NCBI RefSeq assembly: GCF_003970795.1
Contig: NZ_RWKW01000102.1
Span: forward strand, 1 to 45,054
Direction: 5' to 3'
DNA length: 45,054 nucleotides
Source of the DNA: Aquibium carbonis
Lineage (GTDB): Bacteria; Pseudomonadota; Alphaproteobacteria; Rhizobiales; Rhizobiaceae
Positions 8,165 through 16,554 of this stretch are shown here, one piece after another. The notes beneath the pieces are model-generated. The model worked only from the letters and a program-made list of their open reading frames with translations. It searched no databases and was not told the origin of the DNA. The first letter of the stretch is position 1; the number at the start of each line of letters is the position of its first letter. The translations under genes and the position numbers were made by a program.

Positions 8165-11100
8165 TCAGATCGCCTGGTAGGCGGCCAGAACCGCGGCCAC
8201 CTGACTGGCGTTCATGGCCTGGATCTGCGCCGAGGTCAGCGCCTGCACCTGATCGGCGCTCAGGCTGCCGATGTCGTCGGCGGAGAGGCCTGAGATGCCG
8301 TTGGCGCTGATCGCCGCGATGTCGCCGGTCGAGAATTCGGCGAGGTCGTCCGTCGTCATGGCCGCGATCTGGCTGCCGCTCAGGGCCGCCGTCTGCGCTT
8401 CCGTGAACGCCTCGATCTGTTCCGAGGTCATGGCGTCGATGTGGTTCGCGTTCAGGCCGGTGACGGCGTTGACACTCAGCGCCGTCACCTGGTCGGTGCT
8501 CAGGGCGCCGATCTGGTCGGTGGTCATCGCACCCACCTGTGCCGCGTTCAGTGCGCCGATCTGGCCGGTCGAGAGCGCGGCGATCTGGTCGGTCGTGAAG
8601 GCCGCCACCTGGGTTGGCTTCAGGCCTGCAATCTGGGCGTTCGACAGAGCACCCAGCTGGTCCGTGGTCAGCGCCGAGATCGCGTCGTTGCCGAGCCCGG
8701 AAATCGACTTGGCGTTGATCGCCGAAATCGCACCAGTCGAGAACTCCGCGATGTCGTCGGCGCCGAGCGCGCCCAGTTGCGTGGCGCTGAGTACGGCGAC
8801 CTGCCCGGTCGTCAATGCGCCGACCTGCTCAGTCGACAGTGTCCCCATCTGGGCCGCCGTCAGGCCGACGACCGCCTTCGTCGTCAGCGCACCAACCTGA
8901 TCGGTGGACAGCGCGCCAATCTGGCTCGTGGTCATGCCGGCCACCTGCGTCGCGCCGAGCGCACCCACCTGCGCAGAGGAGAGGTCGCCGATCTGGGCGG
9001 TCGTCAGCGCCGCAACCTGGGCGGCGGTCATCGCCGCGACCTGCGCCGTCGACAGGGCGCCGATCTGGTCCGTCGTCAGCGCGGCGACCGCGCTGGTGGA
9101 CAGGCCGGAGATCGACTTGGCGTTGATTGCCGCGATCGCGCCGGTGGAGAACTCGGCGATGTCGTCGGCGCCGAGTGCGCCAAGCTGCGTGGCGCTCATG
9201 GCCCCGATCTGGGCGGTGGTGAGCGCACCGACCTGTTCGGTGCTCATGGCGCCGATCTGGGACGCCGATAGTCCGGTCATGGCCTTGGCGCTGAGCGCCG
9301 CGACCTGGTCGGTGCTCAGGGCGCCGATCTGGTCGGTGGTCATTCCGGCCACCTGCGTCGCGCCGAGCGCACCGACTTGCCCGGTGGACAGCGCGCCGAT
9401 CTGGTCGGTCGTGAGCGCCGCCACCTGGCTCGCCTTCAGCCCGGCCATCTGACCGTTCGTCAAGGCGCCGATCTGGTCGGTCGTCAGGGCGGCGACCGCG
9501 CCGGTCGACAAGCCTGCGATCGACTTGGCGTTGATCGCGGTCATCGCCTCTGTGGAGAATTCGCCGATGTCGTCGGCGCTGAGCGCTCCGAGTTGCGCAG
9601 CGCTCAGCGCGCCGATCTGGCTCGTGGTCAGTGCCCCGACCTGCTCGGTGCTCAGGGCTTCGATCTGCGCCGGCTTGAGGCCGGTCATCGCTTTGGCGCT
9701 CAGCGCGGCCACCTGCTCGGTGCTCATGGCGCCGATCTGGTCTGCCGTCAGGGAGCCGACCTGGGCCGCCGTCAGCGCGCCGATCTGGCCGGTCGAGAGA
9801 TCACCGATCTGGTCGGTGGTAAAAGCTGCCACCTGGGTTCCCTTGAGCGCGGCGATCTGGCCATTGGTCAGCGCGCCGATCTGATCGGTCGAGAGCGCCG
9901 CCACGGCGGCTGTCGAGAGGCCGGAGATCGCCTTGGTGCTGGTCGCCGTGATGTCGGCGGTGGAAAACTCCGCGATGCCGTCCGCGCTGATCGCCGCAAT
10001 CTGCGTGGCGCTCAAGGCCGAGACCTGGGTCGCCGACAGCGCCTCGATCTGTTCCGTGGTCATGGCGCCGATCTGCGTTGCGGTCAGGCCCGTCACGGCC
10101 TTGGCGCTGAGGGCCGTGACCTGATCGGTCGTCAGCGCGCCGATCTGGTCGGTCGTCAACGCGCCGACCTGCGCCGCCGTCAAGGCGCCGATCTGGCCAG
10201 TCGAGAGTTCGCCGATCTGGCCGGTGGTGAACGCGGCCACCTGGCTCGGCTTCAGCGCCGCCATCTGGCCGTTGGTCAGGGCGCCGATCTGGTCCGTCGT
10301 CAGCGCAGCCACCGCGTCATTGGAAAGACCCGAAATCGCCTTGGTGTTCATGGCGGCGATCTCGTCGGCCGAAAATTCCACGATGTCGGCCGCGCTGAGC
10401 GCCCCGAGCTGTGCCGCGGTCATGGCGCCGGTCTGGGTGGTGTCCAGCGCCTCGATCTGCTCCGTGCTCATGGCGCCGATCTGGCTCGCCGACAGGCCGG
10501 CCACCGCCTTGGCGCTCAATGCTCCCACCTGGTCGGTGCTCATGGCGCCGATCTGGTCGCTGGTCAGGCCCGTCACCTGGGCCGCTCCCAGCGCGCCGAC
10601 CTGGGCGGTCGACAACGCTTCGATCTGGCTGGTTGTGAAGGCCGCCACCTGGCTCGCCTTCAGGCTGGAAATCTGCCCGTTGGTGAGTGCCCCGACCTGA
10701 TCTTCCGACAGCGCCGCGACGGCGGCGGCCGAGAGACCGGAGATCGCCTTGGCGCTGATCGCCGCGATGGCCTCCGCGGAGAGTTCGGCGATGTCGTCGG
10801 CGCCGAGGGCTCCGATCTGCTTGTCATTGAGCGCGGCCACCTGGTCGTTCGTCAATGCGCCGACCTGTTCGGTCGACAGCGCCCCGACCTGCGTCACCGT
10901 CAGGCCGGTCACGGCCTTGGCGCTCATCGCGCCGATCTGACCGGTCGACAGCGCGCCGATCTGGTCGGTCGTCAACGCTCCCACTTGGGGCGCCGTCAAC
11001 GCGCCCACCTGGTCGGTGGAGAGGTAGCCGATCTGGTCGGTGGTCAGGGCCGCGACCTGCTTGCCGCTCAACGCGGCGACCTGGCCGTTGCTCATCGCGC

Positions 11101-14100
11101 CGATCTGGCTTTCCGAAAGTGCAGCGACCGCGGCGGTCGACAGGCCCGAGATCGCCTTGGCACTGATCGCGGATATGGCATCGGTCGACAGTTCGGCAAT
11201 GCCGTCGGCACCCAGTGCCCCGAGCTGCTTGTCATTCAGCGCCGCGATCTGGCCCGTCGACAGCGCTCCCACCTTTTCCGGCGACAGCGCCCCGATTTGC
11301 GTCGCCGTCAAGCCGGTGACGGCTTTGGTGCTCAGCGCCGCGACCTGATCGGCCGTCATCGCGCCGATCAGGTCGGCGGTTAGCGCCCCTGCCTGCGGCG
11401 CCGTCAAGGCGCCGACCTGGCCGGTCGTGAGATAGCCGATCTGGTCGGTGGTCAGCGCGGCCACCTGGCTCGTCTTCAGATTGGAAATCTGGGCGTTGGA
11501 GAGGGCGCCGACCTGATCTTCGGACAGCGCGGCGACCGCGGCGGTCGAAAGACCGGAGATCGCCTTGGCGTTGAGCGCCCCGATGGCGTCGGTTGAGAGT
11601 TCGGCAATGCCAGCGGCGCCCAGCGCGCCCAGCTGCTTGTCATTGAGCGACGCGATCTGGCCGGTCGTCAGCGCACCGATCTGGTCCGTCGACAAGGCGC
11701 CGACCTGCGTCGCGGTCAGCCCGGTGATGGCCTTCGTGCTCAGCGCCGCCACCTGGTCCTCGGTCAGCGCGCCGATCTGGTCGGTCGTCAGGGCGCCGAC
11801 CTGCGTCGCCGTCAGCGCTCCCACCTGATCCGTGGTGAGATATCCGATCTGGTCGGTCGTCAGCGCAGCGACCTGTGTCCCCTTCAACGCCGCCAACTGG
11901 CCGGAGGACAGGGCGCCGATCTGGTCTTCCGAGAGAGCGGCGACCGCATCCGTCGACAGTCCGCCGATCGCCTTCGCGCTGATCGCCGAAATGGCGTCGG
12001 TCGACAGCACCCCGATGGCGTCGGCGCCCAGGGCGCCCAACTGCTTGTCGTTCATCGCGCCGACCTGTGCCGTGATGAGCGCATCCACCTGGTCCGTCGA
12101 CAGCGCCCCCACTTGCGTTGCCGTCAGGCCCGAGACCGCCTTGGCGCTCATCGCCCCGATCTGGTCCGTGCTCAGCGCGCCGATCTGGTCGGTCGTCAGC
12201 GCGCCGGCCTGCGCCGCCGTCAGGGCGCCCACCTGGTCGTTCGACAGATATCCGATCTGGTCCGTCGTCAGCGCCGCCACCTGGGTCGGCTTCATGCCAG
12301 CGATCTGCGCGTTCGATAGCGCGCCGACCTGGGCTTCGGAAAGCGCCGAGACGGCGTTGGTCCACAACCCACCGATGGCCTTGGCGTTGATCGATCCGAT
12401 GGCTTCAGCCGAGAATGAGGCGATGGCGCCGGTGCCCAAAGCGCCGATCTGCTTGTCGTCGAGCGCCGCGATCTGCCCCGTCGTCAGTGCGCCGGTCTGG
12501 AGTTCGTGCATTCCGCCTAGAACGAATGGCGAGAGACCGGTGATGGCTTTCGCGCTGATCGCCGCGACCTGATCTCCGGTCAGCTGCCCGATATGCGCCC
12601 ACGACATCGCGCCGACCTGCTGCGCCGTCAGCGCGCCGATCTGGTCGTTCGTGAAACTGCCGATCTGCTCGGGCCACATCGCCGCGATCTGGCTCGGCTT
12701 GAATGCGGCGATCTGCGCGTTGGACAGGGCGCCGAGCTGGTCCTCCGAAAGATACTGGATCGCAGGATCCGACAAGCCCGAGATCGCCTTGGCGCTGATG
12801 GCCGAAATGGCGTCGGTCGAAAGCACCATGATGTCGTCGAAGTCCAGCGCGCCGAGCTGCTTGTCATTGAGCGCCGCGATCTGGCCGGTCGTCAGCGCGC
12901 CCACCTGGTCGGTGGAGAGCGCCCCGACCTGGGAGGCTGTCAATCCAGTCACCGCCTTGGCGCCGATCGCCGCGATCTGGTCTTCCGACAGGGCCCCGAT
13001 CTGCTCCGTCGTCAGGGCGCCGACCTGCGCCGCGGTCAATGCGCCGATCTGGCCCGTGGTCAATGCGCCGATCTGGTCGGTCGTCATCGCTGCCACCTGC
13101 TTGGCGGAGAGGGCCGAAATCTGCCCGTTCGACATCGCGCCGAGTTGGTCGGTCGAAATCGCGGCCACGGCAGCGGTCGAAAGACCGGAGATCGCCTTGG
13201 TGCTGATCGCGCCGATTTCCTCGGCGGAGAATTCGGCGATGTCGTCGGCGCTGAGCGCCGCAAGCTGCGACGCGCTCAGCGCGCTTGTCTGGCCCGTCCC
13301 GAGCGCCTCGATCTGCTCCGTGCTGAAGGCGGCGATCTGGCTGGCCGAGAGGCCCGTCACCGCCTTGTCGCTCAGCGCCGCCACCTGCCCGGTGCTCATC
13401 GCGCCGATCTGGTCCGTCGTCAGGGCGCCGGCCTGCGCCGCCGTCATCGCGCCTACCTGGCCGGTGGAGAGGTAACCGATCTGGTCGGTGGTCAAGGCCG
13501 CAACCTGCGTGCCTTTGAGAGACGCGATCTGCGCGGTGGACAGGGCGCCGATCTGGTCTTCCGACAATGCGGCAACCGCCGCCGTCGAGAGGCCCGAGAT
13601 CGCCTTGGCGCTGATCGCCGAAATGGCGTCGGTGGAAAGCTCGGCGATGTCGTCGGCGCCCAGCGCCCCGAGCTGCTTGTCATTCATCGCCGCGATCTGG
13701 CCGGTCGTCAGCGCGCCCACCTGATCCGTCGACAAGGCGCCGACCTGCGCGGCCGTCAGGCCGGTCACGGCCTTCGTGCTGAGTGCCGCCACCTGACCGG
13801 TGCTCATCGCGCCGATCTGGTCCGTCGTCAGGGCGCCGGCCTGCGCCGCGGTCATCGCGCCCACCTGGCCGGTGGAGAGGTAACCGATCTGGTCGGTCGT
13901 CAGCGCGGCGACCTGCGTGCCCTTGAGGGCCGAGATCTGTCCGTTCGACAGGGCGCCGATCTGGGATTCCGACAGCGCGGCGATCGAAGCGGTCGACAGG
14001 CCCGAGATCGCCTTGGCGCTGATCGCCGAGATGGCGTCGGTCGAGAGTTCAGCAATGGCATCGGCGCCGAGCGCACCGATCTGCTTGTCGTTCATCGCCG

Positions 14101-16084
14101 CAATCTGGCTGGTTGTGAGCGCGCCCACCTGTTCGGTCGACAGCGAGCCAACCTGGGCTGCCGTGAGCCCGGTCACAGCCTTGGCGCTCAGCGCCGCGAT
14201 CTGGCCGGCCGTCATGGCCCCGATCTGGTCGGTGGTCAGGGCGCTGGCCTGTCCGGCCGTCAAGGCGCCCACCTGACCTGTCGAAAGATAGCCGATCTGG
14301 TCGGTCGTGAGCGCGGCCACCTGCTTGGCGCCCATCGAGGAGATCTGACCGCTGGACAGGGCCCCGATCTGGTCCTCCGACAGCGCGGCGACCGCGGCGG
14401 TCGACAGGCCGGAAATCGCTTTGGCGCTGATCGCCGCAATCGCGTCGGTCGAGAATTCCGCGATGGCGTCGGCGCCGAGTGCGCCAATCTGCGAGGCGTC
14501 GAGCGCCCTGATCTGCGTCGTCGTGAGAGCCCCGACCTGTTCGGTGGTCAGCGCGCCGATCTGCGCAGCCTTGAGGCCCGTGACCGCCTTGGCGGAAAGG
14601 GCGCCGACCTGATCCGTGGTCATTGCGCCGATCTGGGCGCTGGTCATCGCTCCTGCCTGCGCCGCCGTCAGTGCACCCACCTGGTCGGTGGAGAGGTAGC
14701 CGATCTGGTCGGTGGTCAGCGCCGCCGCCTGCCTGGCGCTCATGGCCGAGATCTGGGCCTTGGACAGCGCGCCGATCTGGTCTTCGGAAAGCGATGCAAC
14801 CGCGTCGGTCGACAGACCAGCGATCGCCTTGGCGCTGATGGCCGAAATCGCGTCGGCGGAGAGTTCGGCGACGGCATCCGTGCCCAGTGCGCCAAGCTGC
14901 GCGGCGCTCAGGGCACTGACCTGCGTCGTGGAGAGCGCGCCGATCTGCTCGGCGCTCATGGCGCCGACCTGCGCGGCCTTCAGGCCGGTGATGGCTTTCG
15001 CGCTGAGCGCGCCGACCTGATCCGTCGTGAGTGCACCGATCTGGTCGTTCGTCAGGCCGCCGGTCTGGGCTGCCGTCATCGCGCCCACCTGGCCAGTGGA
15101 GAGATAGCCGATCTGGTCGGTGGTCAGAGCCGCGACCTGCTTGGCGCTCAGCGCCGCGACCTGGCCGTTGCTCAGCGCTCCGATCTGGGCTTCCGACAGC
15201 GCGGCCACGGCAGCGGTCGACAGGCCCGAGATTGCCTTTGCGCTGATCGCCGAGATGGCGTCGGTCGACAGTTCGGCAATGGCATCGGCGCCGAGCGCCC
15301 CGACCTGCTTGTCGTTCAGCGCCCTGATCTGCGTCGTCGTCAGCGCACCGATCTGCTCGGGACTGAACGCCGCGATCTGGGTCGCCTTCAGGCCGGTGAT
15401 CGCCTTTGCGCTCAGGGCTCCCACCTGGTCCGTGCTCATGGCGCCGATCTGGGCCGTCGTCAACGCGGTCGCCTGGGCCGCCGTCAGGGCTCCCACCTGG
15501 GACGTCGTCAGCGCGCCGATCTGGTCCGAGGTCATCGCGCCGACCTGGGTCGGCTTCAACCCGCTGATCTGGGCTGCCGTCAGGGCGCCGAGCTGGTCTT
15601 CGGAAAGCGCCGCGATCACGTCGTTGGACAGGCCGGAGATGGCCTTGGCATTGATCGCGGCGATCTCGTCGGTTGTGAAGCCGGCAATGTCGTCGGCGCT
15701 GAGCGCACCGAGCTGCGTGGCATTGAGGGCGGAGATCTGCTGGGCATCGAGCGCCTCGATCTGCTCCGCCGACAGCGCGCCGATCTGGCTGCTGCTGAGG
15801 GCGGCGACCTGCGTCTTGCCGAGCGCCTGGATCTTCGTCTCGTCGAGCACCGCCAGCTGGTCGACGGTGAGCCCCTTCACCGATCCCGCCGAGATCGACT
15901 TGAGCTGGTCGGTGTTGAACGCCTCGAAATCCTCGATCTCGATCGCGGCGACTTGCTGGGCACTAAGCGCGCCGACCTGGGCGGTGGAGAGCGCGGCGAT
16001 GTCGTCGGGCGTCAGCGCGGCGATCGTCGAGGTCGACATCGACCGGATCTGTGCCACGGAGAAGGACGAAACGATCGATGTCAT
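8165..16084 (-). CDS. Giant octapeptide super-repeat protein, function unknown
   Basis: A 2639-residue protein composed almost entirely of about 330 consecutive octapeptides with consensus A-L-[S/T]-x-x-Q-[I/V]-[G/A] (for example ALTTDQIG, ALSTDQVG). Octads are grouped into a 17-octad (136-residue) higher-order unit repeated about 19 times with no length change. Two octads per unit deviate in a fixed way, carrying AKA[V/I]. Residues 2 and 7 of each octad are hydrophobic; Ser/Thr at 3 followed three residues later by Gln resembles a helix N-cap box, so a tight solenoid of very short helical turns is conceivable. I see no Cys, signal peptide, membrane segment, RTX nonapeptide or other domain; the ends are also octads. 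No secretion genes adjoin it. It is transcribed alone, with a 470-bp region upstream. A surface, scaffold or antifreeze-like structural role is speculation. Confidence 0.85.
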   Translation of the reverse strand: MTSIVSSFSVAQIRSMSTSTIAALTPDDIAALSTAQVGALSAQQVAAIEIEDFEAFNTDQLKSISAGSVKGLTVDQLAVLDETKIQALGKTQVAALSSSQIGALSAEQIEALDAQQISALNATQLGALSADDIAGFTTDEIAAINAKAISGLSNDVIAALSEDQLGALTAAQISGLKPTQVGAMTSDQIGALTTSQVGALTAAQATALTTAQIGAMSTDQVGALSAKAITGLKATQIAAFSPEQIGALTTTQIRALNDKQVGALGADAIAELSTDAISAISAKAISGLSTAAVAALSEAQIGALSNGQVAALSAKQVAALTTDQIGYLSTGQVGAMTAAQTGGLTNDQIGALTTDQVGALSAKAITGLKAAQVGAMSAEQIGALSTTQVSALSAAQLGALGTDAVAELSADAISAISAKAIAGLSTDAVASLSEDQIGALSKAQISAMSARQAAALTTDQIGYLSTDQVGALTAAQAGAMTSAQIGAMTTDQVGALSAKAVTGLKAAQIGALTTEQVGALTTTQIRALDASQIGALGADAIAEFSTDAIAAISAKAISGLSTAAVAALSEDQIGALSSGQISSMGAKQVAALTTDQIGYLSTGQVGALTAGQASALTTDQIGAMTAGQIAALSAKAVTGLTAAQVGSLSTEQVGALTTSQIAAMNDKQIGALGADAIAELSTDAISAISAKAISGLSTASIAALSESQIGALSNGQISALKGTQVAALTTDQIGYLSTGQVGAMTAAQAGALTTDQIGAMSTGQVAALSTKAVTGLTAAQVGALSTDQVGALTTGQIAAMNDKQLGALGADDIAELSTDAISAISAKAISGLSTAAVAALSEDQIGALSTAQIASLKGTQVAALTTDQIGYLSTGQVGAMTAAQAGALTTDQIGAMSTGQVAALSDKAVTGLSASQIAAFSTEQIEALGTGQTSALSASQLAALSADDIAEFSAEEIGAISTKAISGLSTAAVAAISTDQLGAMSNGQISALSAKQVAAMTTDQIGALTTGQIGALTAAQVGALTTEQIGALSEDQIAAIGAKAVTGLTASQVGALSTDQVGALTTGQIAALNDKQLGALDFDDIMVLSTDAISAISAKAISGLSDPAIQYLSEDQLGALSNAQIAAFKPSQIAAMWPEQIGSFTNDQIGALTAQQVGAMSWAHIGQLTGDQVAAISAKAITGLSPFVLGGMHELQTGALTTGQIAALDDKQIGALGTGAIASFSAEAIGSINAKAIGGLWTNAVSALSEAQVGALSNAQIAGMKPTQVAALTTDQIGYLSNDQVGALTAAQAGALTTDQIGALSTDQIGAMSAKAVSGLTATQVGALSTDQVDALITAQVGAMNDKQLGALGADAIGVLSTDAISAISAKAIGGLSTDAVAALSEDQIGALSSGQLAALKGTQVAALTTDQIGYLTTDQVGALTATQVGALTTDQIGALTEDQVAALSTKAITGLTATQVGALSTDQIGALTTGQIASLNDKQLGALGAAGIAELSTDAIGALNAKAISGLSTAAVAALSEDQVGALSNAQISNLKTSQVAALTTDQIGYLTTGQVGALTAPQAGALTADLIGAMTADQVAALSTKAVTGLTATQIGALSPEKVGALSTGQIAALNDKQLGALGADGIAELSTDAISAISAKAISGLSTAAVAALSESQIGAMSNGQVAALSGKQVAALTTDQIGYLSTDQVGALTAPQVGALTTDQIGALSTGQIGAMSAKAVTGLTVTQVGALSTEQVGALTNDQVAALNDKQIGALGADDIAELSAEAIAAISAKAISGLSAAAVAALSEDQVGALTNGQISSLKASQVAAFTTSQIEALSTAQVGALGAAQVTGLTSDQIGAMSTDQVGALSAKAVAGLSASQIGAMSTEQIEALDTTQTGAMTAAQLGALSAADIVEFSADEIAAMNTKAISGLSNDAVAALTTDQIGALTNGQMAALKPSQVAAFTTGQIGELSTGQIGALTAAQVGALTTDQIGALTTDQVTALSAKAVTGLTATQIGAMTTEQIEALSATQVSALSATQIAAISADGIAEFSTADITATSTKAISGLSTAAVAALSTDQIGALTNGQIAALKGTQVAAFTTDQIGDLSTGQIGALTAAQVGSLTADQIGAMSTEQVAALSAKAMTGLKPAQIEALSTEQVGALTTSQIGALSAAQLGALSADDIGEFSTEAMTAINAKSIAGLSTGAVAALTTDQIGALTNGQMAGLKASQVAALTTDQIGALSTGQVGALGATQVAGMTTDQIGALSTDQVAALSAKAMTGLSASQIGAMSTEQVGALTTAQIGAMSATQLGALGADDIAEFSTGAIAAINAKSISGLSTSAVAALTTDQIGALSTAQVAAMTAAQVAALTTAQIGDLSSAQVGALGATQVAGMTTSQIGALSTDQVGALTTKAVVGLTAAQMGTLSTEQVGALTTGQVAVLSATQLGALGADDIAEFSTGAISAINAKSISGLGNDAISALTTDQLGALSNAQIAGLKPTQVAAFTTDQIAALSTGQIGALNAAQVGAMTTDQIGALSTDQVTALSVNAVTGLNANHIDAMTSEQIEAFTEAQTAALSGSQIAAMTTDDLAEFSTGDIAAISANGISGLSADDIGSLSADQVQALTSAQIQAMNASQVAAVLAAYQAI
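8585..15928 (-). repeat. Eighteen in-register 408-bp tandem repeats (17 x 24 bp)
   Basis: A landmark octad codon run (CTGGTCGG or close variant on the plus strand, encoding the Gln of a DQIG/xQIG octad) starts at 8585 and recurs exactly every 408 bp: 8993, 9401, 9809, 10217, 10625, 11033, 11441, 11849, 12257, 12665, 13073, 13481, 13889, 14297, 14705, 15113 and 15521. I checked each position directly. Copies differ at many synonymous and some non-synonymous sites but show no indel. The phase chosen for the boundaries is arbitrary, and a further degenerate copy lies toward 16084. Confidence 0.95.
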
Positions 16085-16554
16085 TTGCGGCGCCTTTGTC
16101 GGTACGCGTTTACACCAGTCGCATCGATTCTTGGGGCTGCACGAACCCGCCGAAGCGGCGGGACGCGCACCGCGCCCTCGTCGACGGACGCCATTCGAGC
16201 CGCGCCGAAGGGCGAGGGTCGTCCGGGCATCCGCGAAGATGCGACCTTATGCTGCCTGTGACATGGCTCTCTCGCAGGAGCCTGTGCGTCGGAGATGCAT
16301 CATGCATGCGGAGCGCATCGCGCCCCGATCCCGAGCCTGTTTATGCGAGCGTCTTTCCGGGGGAAGTCCGCGTCACCCATTTCCATCCAGGGACCGCATG
16401 GCTGCAATCGATGGATGGAGTCCTTGCCGGGAGAGATATCAGGACATTCTCTAATTTTGTTTTAACGCGAACCGAATCGCCCCGTCGGGAATCGCCGCGC
16501 CGCCCCCGAAACCCGTTCCAGCCGAGACGTCGGCGAGGGCGGCGGCCGCCCGCT
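16085..16554. other. Intergenic region upstream of the giant gene
   Basis: No convincing gene lies in these 470 bp. The part next to 16084 must hold the start signals of the giant repeat gene: AAAGGC lies about 7 nt before its ATG. An AT-rich patch (about 16443-16468) could belong to a promoter. Near the oxidase gene end, at 16537-16551, there is a short GC palindrome (GGGCGG / CCGCCC) that could be a weak terminator. Short open frames here look random. Confidence 0.5.

Noticed and set aside
12340-12720. A frameshift or chimera in the irregular octads
   Set aside because: The reading frame and 24-bp phase are unbroken through the segment and the flanking 408-bp landmarks keep exact spacing, so it is divergence, not an indel.
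8585-15928. CRISPR array or minisatellite
   Set aside because: The 24-bp units are contiguous, in frame and without spacers. The 408-bp units diverge in a protein-like way, so this is a coding repeat.
8165-16084. RTX toxin or type I secreted adhesin
   Set aside because: No GGxGxDxUx nonapeptides, no C-terminal secretion-signal pattern and no ABC/MFP/TolC genes nearby.
12593-16261. A 1222-codon open frame, and others, on the plus strand opposite the giant gene
   Set aside because: The 24-bp repeat lacks stops in more than one frame, so any strand reads open for kilobases. The Arg/Gly-rich translations have no start signals, and only the minus-strand frame gives the clean octad pattern with codon-position bias.
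16110-16307. A small minus-strand gene in the 16.1-16.5 kb gap
   Set aside because: Arg-rich random composition, no ribosome site and no recognisable motif.
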